Of a stretch of DNA of 64,000 bases, positions 1-10,303 are shown piece by piece. The notes beneath the pieces are model-generated. The model saw only the letters and a program-made list of their open reading frames with translations. It was not told the DNA's origin and did no database searches. The position numbers and the translations under genes are program-made. Origin of the DNA: Cryphonectria parasitica EP155. Taxonomy: Eukaryota; Ascomycota; Sordariomycetes; Diaporthales; Cryphonectriaceae. The stretch lies in the NCBI RefSeq assembly GCF_011745365.1, contig NW_024468909.1, forward strand, positions 992,001 to 1,056,000, written 5' to 3'. Numbering within the stretch: position 1 is the first letter of the stretch; every line of letters starts with the position of its first letter.

Positions 1-364
1 AGGGCTGGGCAAAGATGAGGAGGGAGAGGCCACCCGTGCTCATGATCATTGTCCACCAGGCCCAGGTGAAATGGTGAAGGCGCTGTCGCAGGGTGAGTTT
101 AGGCCTTTTGGGATCGTAAGCGCTGATGACCGAGTCGTTGTCGTGCATGACCGTGCCTGTGCCTTGGTGACCGAGCTGCCTTTCGACATCGTGCTCCTGC
201 TCCGGTGTCGCCACTGCGGTGCGGTCATAGCCATCGTCACGGGACGATGACTGTGAATCCATCAAAGCGTGGGTCGACATTGGTGGTGCAAACATATTCT
301 GCATCTGTGGGTGCTGTAGACGGTGGTTGGAAGGACCACCAAAGGAGTTCGACTTCTCCTCCAT
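1..364 (-). CDS. SSU1/Mae1-type transporter, N-terminal part (runs off left edge)
   Basis: Only the first 121 codons are in the window; the gene continues beyond base 1. The start at 364 (MEEKSNSFGG) is preceded by an in-frame stop, so it is the longest possible start. Residues 1-95 form a hydrophilic cytosolic tail. Residues 98-115 (HFTWAWWTMIMSTGG) match the opening of the first membrane span of the tellurite-resistance/dicarboxylate transporter family (TDT/SLAC1 fold), which includes malate permeases and sulfite efflux pumps. In fungi this stretch is highly recognisable. Sulfite versus dicarboxylate specificity cannot be decided from this fragment. The frame is not among simple complete ORFs because it lacks its end. 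The family call is confident; the substrate is unknown. Confidence 0.85.
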   Translation of the reverse strand, partial: MEEKSNSFGGPSNHRLQHPQMQNMFAPPMSTHALMDSQSSSRDDGYDRTAVATPEQEHDVERQLGHQGTGTVMHDNDSVISAYDPKRPKLTLRQRLHHFTWAWWTMIMSTGGLSLLIFAQP

Positions 365-1940
365 CCTGCGTCTTTAGTGAACCACGCCTTGCTGAAGACC
401 ACGCCTCTCTTTGTTGTTGTAAACAACCAATGGTGTCACAAGAGCGAAAGGGAACGATATGCGGTGCAATATCTTTCTCCAAGACGTCTAATGCTGTTCG
501 GTGCAGGTCTTGTACAAAATGCAGTCAAAAGTCCACGGTGGAAAGCCAACCAAGAGATAGCCATCAGTCCTTATATTGACCATACAGCCAAGTCTCCCAT
601 TTCCCTTCAACGTCGTCTATTGAGGGTGATCCTTATCAGCCAAGTCCCGTGTATGTGACAGTGGAGCCCAACAAAATACAGCAAGCCCATACCATCTGAT
701 GATCTGAGCAACTGCCTCCTCAGCTGCTTGATGCGCTGCGTATCACCCAAACCTCTTGCATGCCGATTCTTTTTCGAAACGGGGGGGAGCCGGCCAAGAA
801 TTGCTGGTAAGATCCCCTTTGCCAAGAATACTGTGTACATTGAGGCGGTCAAGCAGACGAAAAAGCGCCGTCGAGAATCTGTCAGAGGAACCAGTCCGGG
901 AGCGTCCCGCGACAAGTGCCGAGAGCCAAGAGAGGGCTTTAAATGGGTCTATTGCCACCACATTAGTTGTACATATACGACCAGACGCCCCTTGATTTGT
1001 TCACTGGTCGCAGCTGGATTGAGAGGAGAAGCCTTGGCCGAATCTGCCAAGCGCGGTTGAGCCTCACGGGTGGGGACAGGGGCTCAGACTACCGACGTCG
1101 CCCGCTGCGCAGTTGAGCCGGCTGTGTTGACTTTTCATGAGGCGTTGTTGTTGATGGAAATAACCAAAAAATACTATACCGCACTGTTTGCCATGAGCTT
1201 ATTATGGCTTAGAGCTTCGAGATGCTGCCACTGCGTCAGCGGATCGACCGACCGTGAGGGCCCGTCTCCCACATGCAGTGGATATTCTGCGATAATACTG
1301 TCGTCTTACCACAATCTAACACGGCTGCTAGCAGATCCACCTACTACAGCTACTATGGCTGGACTGCTTGGCGGCCATCTCGGGTGTCCCTCATAGGATA
1401 ATTACACCAGACATGGTATGAGATCGGGCAGCACTGGGTGTCGCCGGATCCACACGCCCTGCGGGATACGACGTTGAGGCTAATAATGATCAGCGCGAAA
1501 CGCCCAAAAAGAAAAGAAGAATAAATAAATAGAATAGGCCAAGAAACGGGTGGACGGAGTGTGGACGGGTAGTGATACGTACTCGTGGCTCTTGAAACTT
1601 TAATTCCAATCAACACATATACCGGGTCCTGCGATCGTTTCATAGGCTAAACGCGGCAGGCGAAAGAAGCCTGTGGGCTCCCTGTCTGGTGACAAACCAG
1701 TCCAGAACCCTGAACTGTTGGGTATTTCCACTTAAGGCATCCCGCGACGACATCCTGGTCTGACGTACCCACGTTGCCATCTTGGCGTCGATCCTGGTGT
1801 GGCCAGATCCGACTGTTATCACGAGCGTATCACGGTGCCTCTATTTTGGGTCAGAACGAATGATGATGATGAATCTGGCGTCGAATTGCAAGGCATCATG
1901 CACACAATATGATGTGAGTCATGAAGTAATACAACAGCTG
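365..1940. other. Intergenic region, promoter side of the transporter
   Basis: No open frame here resembles a known protein, and no exon chain is convincing on either strand. The stretch separates the transporter start from the 3' end of the deaminase gene, so it should hold the transporter promoter and the deaminase terminator. A run of seven Gs lies near 781-787. Confidence 0.5.
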
Positions 1941-3435
1941 TTAATCCTGAGGCGCTGTTTCTTGGCTCTCCCCACCCATCATCAACCGTCGAAGCAGTAA
2001 CACTTCATGTTTGGTTACAAAGACATCGGGGACAGATAAGCCCAGAGGTGAATCCGAAGCAGCCGTAGCGCCGTCGAGCTGATCGACCAGATCTCGGACC
2101 TTGGCACCCTTCCACTTGCCCTCATTCGTTGTCCAGAAGACACGCTTGATACCTGCCGAGTGCATGTACGAAACACAGCGGTAGCACGGACGAGACTCGG
2201 CCACAACGCGATTATTCTCGCTCTCATTAGACCCACGGGGCGCTTCAACAAATCCCGATACCTTGCAAGTGAGTTCGTCGTGGAGAGATCTTGATGATGA
2301 AGACTGTTCGGATGAGACGCTGAGTGACTCTGAGACGTCGACCTCAGTGGGACCCTCTTTCAGACGCCGTGAAGCACGGAATTTCTTGGAATGCTGGCAA
2401 GAGTCTTGCTTGGCGAGCCTCACGACGTACAGGTCTGCCCCGACAAGCTTGGGGTGCTTCATGCGATCCTTGACTGCTGCAGAGGACGTTGCAGCCTGTC
2501 TATGTGGAACAAGGAGGTGCTCGTTCCGTGCCTGTGTCTGTTAGAAGAATGAAGAATGTTCTCGGCGATGAAGTGTGTAGCTCACCTTGCGTTGGCCAAA
2601 TTTGTTCTTGTGACGACTCGCGCCCAACTCCACCGTGTCCTTGGCCGCGCGGCCCAAGATTGCCTGCTTGTTATTCGAAGCCAGCTTGGCTTTCGCCGAC
2701 TTTTTACGCGACTTGTACTCCTTTTTCTGATTAGAATGATACCCACGCGGTTGTTTGTTGTAGGAATGCTCCTCCTTGTAAACCTCCTCCTCTTCGTGAT
2801 GGGCTTGATTCTGATGATGATGACCCTTCACCTTGAACTTCTGACGAGAGGCTGTCGCATCGATATGCAAGGGGTTCAAAACACCACTCGTCGGTCTGAA
2901 CCTCGCTGGTACGTTGTTGTTGCTGCTGGGCCTCCGCGCCGCGGACAGTCTCGAGGCAGACGGCGCGGACGTAGGTGGCGAGAGCCTGGTTGCGTGAGGC
3001 ACGGTTTCGTTTAGAACCACCCGATAATTTGAATTGGGGTTTAATGCGACACAGGCTACTGGCAGCCAGCGCAGAGGATGAGGCCAGGGCAGAGTTGATA
3101 GCCATCATCTCTGAGTGCATGGACAAATGGGCATTGGTATGATGGCCGCTGCCACAGTTCCCAGAGAGGGCTTCGACGGGTTTGAACGTACTACTGTTGC
3201 CCAGCTGCTGTTGCTTCTTGGGCTTCAGCTTAGTACCCTCATCAGCGGAAGAGAAGGCGCCCTTGGGCAGGATACCGGTCTTCAGAGCACTGCCGCCGTC
3301 AAAGCCAGGGCGGTAGTCGTTGAAACCTTGGCCAACGACCTTGCCACCCTTGACGACGACGCAGCCATGGCGATAGTGGAGCGGCGAGAGACGGGCCTGC
3401 TCAATACACAGGTTGAGGTAAGAGTCAGCCTTCAT
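1941..3435 (-). CDS. Cytidine/deoxycytidylate deaminase-like zinc protein with split zinc motifs
   Basis: Exon 1 starts at 3435 (MKADSYLNLCIEQARLSPLH). It carries a CDA-type beta hairpin (HGCVVVKGGKVVGQGFND) and the zinc/proton-shuttle motif MHSEMMAI (His107, Glu109). The last exon (about 2531-1941) carries the second zinc motif PCYRCVSYMHSAGIKRVFW. Together these give the HxE plus PCxxC signature of the CMP/dCMP deaminase superfamily. The two motifs are separated by about 300 residues of charged, low-complexity linker instead of about 30. An intron is clear at 2585-2532 (GTGAGC donor, CTAAC branch, CACAG acceptor), splicing GQRK to ARNEHLLV in frame. Between about 2860 and 2731 the coding frame shifts by one without a good consensus intron; see findings. 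The product should be about 480 residues. Substrate unknown: nucleotide, nucleoside or RNA are all possible. Confidence 0.8.
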
Positions 3436-4067
3436 TGTTGCTTATATGCGCTTTGATAAATGGAGTGACTTGTGTGTGTTGGTTTGATGGAATGGATCGA
3501 CAAATGTAGGTTCGTGCAGGGCTGCAGGCGAGCTTTGTAGATATTCAGAGTGCTGATGCGCAAGTCTGGGACTTTCTGGTCTTGTGTGAGGATGGGTCTG
3601 GCAGTACTTTCTTCCGGCGATGTTGATGTTGATTGTGATGTTGTTTGACGAGCGAGGGCTTCAACGGGAAAAGTCGACGGAGACCTTTGGTGATTTGCAT
3701 CGTACTTGCTCAACACGGCCTTTGTCGCCGATGACTCCAATACTCCAACCCCACCATCCCCAGCAGAGCAGAGACCCCAAAACTTTGCAGGGTTAGGACC
3801 TGTAAGCACCCGTCGCACCCTGTGGCACCCTGAACCTTCGATATCTTTCTCAGTAAGCCAATCCAATCGCACGAGGAGCCAGCTACTTCAGCTACCCAAA
3901 TCGAGGCCATATCATTTGTCCATCTCTGTATCTTTTGCTTATACTACTGTATCGTTTGCTTAGACTAATTGAACGCGCCCTAATCTTGGTCTTCATCTTG
4001 CACGATATATACATGCTATTGGGGGAAGAAAAAGAAAGAAAGAAAAACCAGGAGCCCTGTACTGCCC
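3436..4067. other. Intergenic region, deaminase promoter
   Basis: Upstream of the deaminase start. Open frames here have no recognisable domain. An A/G-rich stretch (4026-4048) lies next to the end of the aldo/keto reductase remnant. Confidence 0.45.
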
Positions 4068-4710
4068 TCAGCCGAATCGCAGCGGTTCTACTTTCGGCTT
4101 GTTCTTCACCACCCCTTCAATCCTGTCCATGACCTCTGCCGTCAACTTGGCCTTCACCTCCAGCGCCCCCAGATTCTCTCGCACCTGCTCGGGGCGAGAT
4201 GCTCCCAAGAGCGGTGCAGATACCTGTGGATTCATCAAGATCCGAGCCAAAGACAGCTGGGCTAAGGTGCAGCCAAGCTCTTCAGCAATGGGTTTGAGAC
4301 CTGCGACGACGGCGAGCCGGCTTATCCACGTCTCGTCTCCAAACGTCTTAGACAGATGCTTTGCCACCACCCCACTGCTCTCAGCCATCCTGTACGATGA
4401 AAACAACTATTTAGCATGGCATGAACCCACCCATCAACCCAAGACAGGACACGAGACTTTGGCTGGGGATCGTCTGGCATACCTGCTCCCAGCCGGTGGC
4501 TTCGTCACATCATTATATTTGCCCGTCAGGATGCCTATCTTCAGTGGCGCAAAGGTTGTCAGGCCGGTCCCGTGCGCCGTATATAGCCATCTGAACTCGC
4601 GCTCCACCTTCTCCCGCTCGAGGAGGTTGTACTGCGGCTGCTCGACCGCAGGCCCGATCAGACCCAACCTGTCGGCGACCCTCCAACATCAAATCTACGT
4701 GGTCTGCTGA
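4068..4710 (-). pseudogene. 5'-truncated aldo/keto reductase (Shaker-beta/YajO type) remnant
   Basis: The C-terminal half of a potassium-channel-beta-like aldo/keto reductase is well preserved. It runs WRVADRLGLIGP-VEQPQYN (from 4685), GLTTFAPLKIGILTGKYND, and after an intron KPIAEELGCTLAQLSLA and GASRPEQVRENL, ending in RFG at 4068. The intron 4482-4390 has a GTATGC donor and TACAG acceptor and keeps the frame. Directly before WRVADRL the frame hits a TGA at 4691-4689. The preceding bases read SADHVD only in another frame, resembling the family's WSADEI motif one base out of register. The N-terminal barrel with the catalytic Asp, Tyr and Lys is not found upstream. I read this as a decayed or truncated gene. 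An unseen upstream exon is possible, but only with a poor acceptor. Confidence 0.75.
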
Positions 4711-4715
4711 GCATA

Positions 4716-5566
4716 TCATGACCTGCAACAGGCAGCGTTGCAGCCGCGGGCTTAGGGCGGTTTTCGTAGAACGCATGGTTGTGACAAAGTTCCTTAAATT
4801 AGGCCTCAAGCCACTGAAAATGAATGAAGTATGATTGCTTATAGCCCAAGCTGTGCTGATCTCTGCTGTACCATCAATGTCTGCTGCTGAAATGGACTCC
4901 CAGCCACAAGGGCCTCTCTCCAATGCCTGACAACATCCAAAATATGCCCACCTATTCCTATTGTGTGATTGTGGCTCGAATGATCTGGCATTCGAAGTGG
5001 ACTCTGTGCAGTGACAAGGCAATACTTACAACTTGATCTGCTCCAGATGCACTCAAGGTTCTCCCTGCTGTGGAGGAAAGAGAGAAAGATCTAGGCTTGC
5101 TAGAGCTTCCTGAATATCACACTGATGTAGATGCTTTGACATGTCTTGCAAAGGACATTTGCTATTCAACTACCTATCTCTCAATTATGAACTTATCTCT
5201 TGTTCGATATGTCTCTGTGTTCACTGCATAAAATGATCAAACTAGAAAGGGGGAGGGGTCCATGATTGCAAACGATGGTCTGAGTTTATTAGAATCTTCA
5301 ACCGTGTGAATGTTCAAGTTAGTAAAGTGAACGCTATTGTTTGAGAGTCTGTAGGCCAGTCATTGAAGTCGTGTCAAATCAACAAACTTGTCGTACCCCT
5401 TCGATCCCATGTCAACTTGTACTGAAAAAACTCTGAGGGAGAACGCGTCTTCAAGACTGCTTCAGTAGACATGCCCAGTCCATAATGCAACACGAAACAC
5501 CCCAGGTCTCCAAAACACACCGACCAACTTCCATCTTTTCGTCAAGTTTGCTGAACAGATTTCAAG
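4716..5566. other. Intergenic region without recognisable genes
   Basis: AT-richer sequence between the reductase remnant and the small Cys-rich gene. No family-like peptide was seen in any frame, including where the missing N-terminal half of the reductase would be expected. Confidence 0.45.
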
Positions 5567-5992
5567 ATGTGTCGCTGGGTATGTTTCATCCTTGACTGCG
5601 GTGTAAGTCATCCCCATGCCGTGTAGCATCTATACCACATTATGAAGCCTCCTGCTGGCGGTTCTTTCACCTTGTCAAGGGGCATCCCATACTGACTTGT
5701 GTTCTCTCTCGCTCTCTTCCCCTAGCATAAACTCACTCCTATGGGGCCCTCCATTGATGACAGAGGATGTCTCAAGGCTGCAAACTCTGGACGACAATGC
5801 TGGCTGCTACGAGACTTCCCACCCCCTATCAAAGAGAGATGGCCGCAGGGTGGAAAGTGCTGGCGCTGTGAGGGAAAAGAAGCAAAACAGTCTGGAGAGG
5901 ATCATCCAATCGATGAGACACCAAGCCTGGTGAAGAATGATGGAGAGAGCGGCTCACACTCTTCCTCCTCTCCAAGCGAGTCCCAAGGCTAG
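5567..5992 (+). CDS. Small Cys-rich conserved-type fungal protein (two exons)
   Basis: Exon 1 is 5567-5602 (MCRWVCFILDCG) and exon 2 is 5726-5992. The 123-nt intron 5603-5725 begins GTAAGT and ends CCCTAG after a pyrimidine tract. The join is in frame (CG-HKLTPMGPS) and gives 100 residues. Cysteines sit at the N-terminus (CRWVCFILDCGH), in the middle, and as a CWRC pair, followed by a Ser-rich acidic tail. Fungal genomes carry many short proteins that begin with a Cys-aromatic-...CGH pattern. These are uncharacterised and may bind metal. No signal peptide is present, so it is probably intracellular. The first exon is only 12 codons and would be missed by length-filtered gene finding. Function unknown. 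Confidence 0.65.
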
Positions 5993-6653
5993 CACAGAGC
6001 GATCAGACTGCGAAGGCAGTTGGGAAGGGCAGGGTAACAGCCAGGACAATGGACGCACGGCTGGATTACATGGACTCGTTTGGCTTGAATTGGGACAGCA
6101 AGGCGTTCTCATTCGTATTGGCTTTTTGACGCGTCGTGATCGCCCCTTCGTTGCAGTATCAGGAACATGGACATTTACAACTAAATCTGACAAGATGGCA
6201 TGGACATGGCAGAGGACAGGATCAAGGCGACGATGGACATACTTCATTCAGAGCCACTGGATGATTTCCTTCACGCGATATCCTGCTGTAGAGCCCTCAA
6301 TGAGCACTCCAAGTCCAGTTCCGCCTCTAGCTTAGATCCTGCTATATGCATATGGAGAGCTTCTATGGTGCTGCCATTGAGGTACTCATTATGCCGCGGA
6401 GATATGCCTATGTCCCCAAACCAGACTACATTGCTGCACATCATGGCGGCAGGCCTTTGTGTGAATGCTTGTAGAGAGGCAATTGGGGAGTTGTTGATGC
6501 TGAGATGTCGAAACATCGTTGCCACCATTGCTGAGGGGTTGTATAGACCGCCTCCACACGAACAGTATTATTCAGGTGTTCACAACTTTGGAACTTGTGC
6601 AAGATCTTGTTTGTTCCCTTGCCAGGCTGGTGATCATATTCATGTGACCAGCC
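5993..6653. other. Intergenic region with overlapping uninformative open frames
   Basis: Three overlapping open frames exist on both strands, but none shows domain-like composition or plausible splicing. It separates two convergent genes, the Cys-rich protein and the BolA-like gene. Confidence 0.4.
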
Positions 6654-7184
6654 TCATGATGGCACCCTCGTCTTGAGCTGACATCCATGCCACCCCTTCA
6701 TCAGGTCCCCCAGCACTGCATTCACCATCCTCTGCTGCTTCAGCATGTTTGCGCCGCGGAACTTCTCTGAGCTGATCTCAATTCCATACATCGACCCGCA
6801 CCCGCCTGATATGTCCTGCACCACCAGCTCGACAGGGCTAAACTCGGCCACCAGGCGGTCCCAGATCACAGACTCTGCCTCGTCAAGGAAGTCTGGCTTC
6901 TCGGGGGTTGTAGAGGAGGGCGCCGATTCTGACTCGGCGGAAGAGGCGGCTGGTTTGTGGAAGGCAGTCGCTGGGTGGAATCTTCGTGCTGCTGGGGACG
7001 GTATTGAGACAGTCGTTCTATTTCGGAGGGGTGGGTATTGCCAGGCTGCTGCTGAGGTCGCTATGGACAGGGCTCGTCCTCTTTTAGCTGGGTCGATTGA
7101 CAGGGCTCGTTTGGCGACGCGAGTCGGCGCAGCAACGGCGGCGCGGCTGCCTCGGAGTAGGCTGGCGCACCCCTGACAGAGCAT
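6654..7184 (-). CDS. BolA-like protein, mitochondrial (Bol3/BOLA3 type)
   Basis: This is a 176-residue uninterrupted frame. The N-terminal ~70 residues are rich in Ala, Arg and Ser and poor in acidic residues (AVAAPTRVAKRALSIDPAKR), as in mitochondrial presequences. The C-terminal domain (about 107-176) carries the BolA core: VVQDISGGCGSMYGIEISSE, KFRGANMLKQQRMVNAVL and WHGCQLKT. In BolA3-type proteins the GGCGSMY cysteine and the C-terminal histidine are the candidate [2Fe-2S] ligands shared with a monothiol glutaredoxin. The family helps insert iron-sulfur clusters into client proteins such as lipoate synthase and succinate dehydrogenase. Both ligand positions are present here. Family assignment is confident; mitochondrial location is inferred from composition. 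Confidence 0.9.
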   Translation of the reverse strand: MLCQGCASLLRGSRAAVAAPTRVAKRALSIDPAKRGRALSIATSAAAWQYPPLRNRTTVSIPSPAARRFHPATAFHKPAASSAESESAPSSTTPEKPDFLDEAESVIWDRLVAEFSPVELVVQDISGGCGSMYGIEISSEKFRGANMLKQQRMVNAVLGDLMKGWHGCQLKTRVPS

Positions 7185-7457
7185 TTTGAGTGTGGGAGGA
7201 GAGGGTTGCAGCTGAATTCTCGTCGGCAGGGAGAGCTTTGGGGAGTGAGTAAAGGAAGCTGTAGATTGCCCTAGTAAGTAGTCCTTGAACCGAGGTCGAT
7301 GTCAGTTGTGGTTTTCTATCCATGTCACTCCATTGGTCAATCTTGGTGGGTCTGGCTTACTTAGTCAGCAGTATGCTCTTGTAGCCGCAGTACGCGGTAC
7401 TTCCCATGAATGATTAGACATTTGTTGCCATCCATAATTTCAAGTATTGCACCATTA

Positions 7458-7547
7458 CTCGTGGGCACTAGCCCTCCTGGCCCACTACCTCCGTTCCTCC
7501 GGTAGTGGGTGCCAAAAATCGTGCGCGGCCAAAAATAGTGCGCATTT
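7458..7547 (+). repeat. Left terminal inverted repeat of the transposon
   Basis: 90 bp matching 10304-10393 in inverted orientation with one mismatch (G at 7527). It contains a 9-bp stem (CCCACTACC 7481-7489 with GGTAGTGGG 7501-7509) and two 16-bp direct repeats at 7511-7526 and 7528-7543. Confidence 0.95.
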
Positions 7548-7876
7548 TCAAGGAACTTTTTTAGTATGGCGCTGCCACCCAAATTGAGTGCTTAAGCCAA
7601 TGTTTGCTCATTAATTTATTCTGTGGCCTTTCACACACGAACGCAGAGGGGTCTGAATGCCTCAGTCGAATGAACTTTTCGAACCTTTTCATTCAGCTAG
7701 ACCTTTTAAGTACCAATACACCCATTTCTATAGGCAATATACATCCAAGGGCCAGTAGATGCGAAACTCGGCGAAAAGCTCTGAGACGAGATGCTCTGAA
7801 TGCCTTTGATGTCCTTTTCACAAACATGAGAAAGATCTCCGGCCTGATTGACCATCCTCTCCGGCCTGAACAATCC

Positions 7877-10235
7877 CTATTGAAAAGCACTGCTGGGAAC
7901 AGGTGGTAAGGAGGATATATCCTCATCGCTATACCAGTCCTCAGCATTGTGCAATGCTGTTTTGAGATTAGTAATAGCATGCAATAAGGCTATATCAACA
8001 TCTCGAAGAGGGCGTTCAAGGCCTGGCTCTAGACCAGATATCTCAATACTGCTCGAAACAGAGATAAAGCTCTCAGCGCTATCATCGCCATTATCGCTAT
8101 CATTGCTATTATTGCTGTTATTGCCAGCATCGCCAGCATTAGCATTAATGAACTGCTGTATATCCTGGGGGATCAGTTGCTCTGGAGGCGTTCGTCGCTC
8201 TTCTTGGGTTGCTAGCTGGTCCTCAGGGCAATAGATCGCTAGCCAGTCTCTGAAAAGAATCGATTGCCCTTGGTGTTGCTGCCCAGCTGCCTTCCATGCG
8301 GTATGCTGCTCTTTTCGTATTGTCTTCTTTCTCTGTGCCTCATCTTTCCTCATCTTGGCCTCTTCACGCTTGCTAATGCGCTCTATCCGCCGTATCTCAG
8401 CTTAACGATCTTTTTCTTCTTCGAGGAGGCTCTGCTATCGTATATTGTGAACTGCAATGCTGTCTATCATCTGGCCCTCTGGCCGGATCTGTTTCTTCGT
8501 CTTTTTATCTCGATAATGCCTCAGCCTTATATTACAATCTCGTCCATCCTCTGCTAGTTTGTTCTTGAATACAACTGATTCAGCAGCTATTGTGCTCAAT
8601 GTATTCAAGCTTTTGCGAGTGCCTGAAGATAGCAGCTCGGAGTAGTAGTTCAGAAGCCTGGCAGCTGTACGTAGGCCTTGAGCATTGGTTTCTTTCGAGA
8701 GGGAGAGGAGAAGATGAGGATGTTTAGCATGTTTCGTTTTCTTCTGTTTGTTGAACAGGTTGAAGAGAACGAGATTACGATCGATTAGCCAAAGGCCTGT
8801 TCTTGTAAAGCTGCTGAGGATATGCCTCGTTATAAATGCATAATCGATTATAAGCTGGGCAAACAAAATCAGTAATTGAACTAGAATAAGGGAAGAGATA
8901 TACTTGTAAGGCATTATTAACAAAATCGTTTCTTGTGAAGCTAAGGTTGCTCTTACGGATCTTCTTCGTAAGGATTTGACGATATTTAGCTTTCAGCTAC
9001 TGAAAAACGCCTACATTTATTAGCTGCAAAAGGTGTATAGAATAAGGAGGCAGGAAGATCATGATGATATTGAAACGAAAGCAATAATCCAAGATATCAA
9101 TGCTGTAATGCTCTGAAAAGCTATCGATAATCAAGCTGCAATAAATCCTCTGGTATTGAGCATGTTGATCAGAAGCTATTGCCTCAGGATCTGCTTCCTG
9201 GCGCCAGTTAAACTTTATCATGCTATCAATACCAAATTATTCTTTCAGAGTATATTCCAGCCTTTTCAGATCTGCGTGATAAGCAAACGAATGTCGATTG
9301 AAATGCTGTATCCAGTCCAGCATAATCTGAGCATTCGAAAAGCTTGTATCGGACTGGTTGAAGCGGATATGCTCGTCAAGCTTGCCCATAGCCCAGCTTG
9401 GATGGGGCTACTGCTTGAAGATACAGTAGGGAGGAATAGCATCGCCAGCAGCGCTGCTACAGCTGATGAGAGTTATTGATTCTCTATTGTTGAAGTTGTA
9501 TATCTTCTTTCTAGCCTTCCGCTCTGTAGCTATAATGATGCATCGAATACAGCCAGATAGAACGCCGATGCGATTGCCACATTCATCAGCATTCCAGATG
9601 CCTGAGAGTCTCAGGCTGTATGAAGCAACAGTAGCTTTATATCTCTCGAAAAAGCTCTTCAGATTGTCCATTGCAATCTCGAAACCTTGTTGGGATGCTT
9701 CTACAGGCTTGATATATACATCGTCGAGCTCTGGATGCCTTATTAGCCATCGCTGTACGAAATGAGGGCTAACTAGCCTTACTTGATGCATTGCATGCAT
9801 GCTGTTAGCAGCATTAATAAGCATATCCTTGAGAGAAGGAAAGCAACCAACATCAAGCCTCATCACATATCTGACGAGGGCTTCATCTTCCCAGGGCTCA
9901 AGGGCTGGTGGACGGCCTCGAGGTTTCGTTGAGTAGGCAGGAAGGCCTTTCTGATGCAATGCTGCAACGTGCTTTCTCAGCTCTGATTCGCTATATGGTA
10001 TACTCTTAGCAAAAGATCGTAGAGAGGTTCTTAAGAGCTTGAGAGGCTTCGGGTTTTCTCGTGGGCCTTGTGGTGGGCGATTGCGCCCTCGACGCGTCTG
10101 CTACGCATTGAGGGCGATCTTGAATGCCTCGTAGGCGGCATCTTCTTGGGCCTGAATGGCTACGAAACTGCTGGCAGCTTCTGCGCACGATGGAAAAGAG
10201 TCAGATTCGGCCCTGGGGGAGGAAAAGGAAGCCAT
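7877..10235 (-). pseudogene. Inactivated pogo/Fot1-like DDE transposase
   Basis: Reading from 10235 (MASFSSPRAESDSF), the frame holds an HTH/CENP-B-like segment (RGRPPALEPWEDEALVRYV, then WLIRHPEL near 9750). The first catalytic Asp lies in IWNADECG and the second in LIIDSFSEHY (family LxLDGHxSH). A PPYSIHLLQLINVGVF block follows, where the family has LLQPLDVGVF, so the third catalytic Asp reads Asn. In-frame stops occur after LNA (TAG), IFKQ (TAG), LKE (TAA), GVFQ (TAG), VHNIR (TAG) and EKDR (TAA). There is also a frame change near 8900. The C-terminal part continues through FTRTGLWLIDRNLVLF to a charged tail ending at 7877. Not functional as written. Confidence 0.9.
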
Positions 10236-10303
10236 CGCGATGGTTGTTGAGGAAAAAAGGACGAGGGAGGGTGTGTGTGTGTGTGGTCGGGATCAAGGGA
10301 TCG

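Noticed and set aside
6200..6676. 158-codon plus-strand frame
   Set aside because: Overlaps the 3' end of the BolA-like gene and shows no recognisable sequence; overlapping frames on the other strand are equally long.
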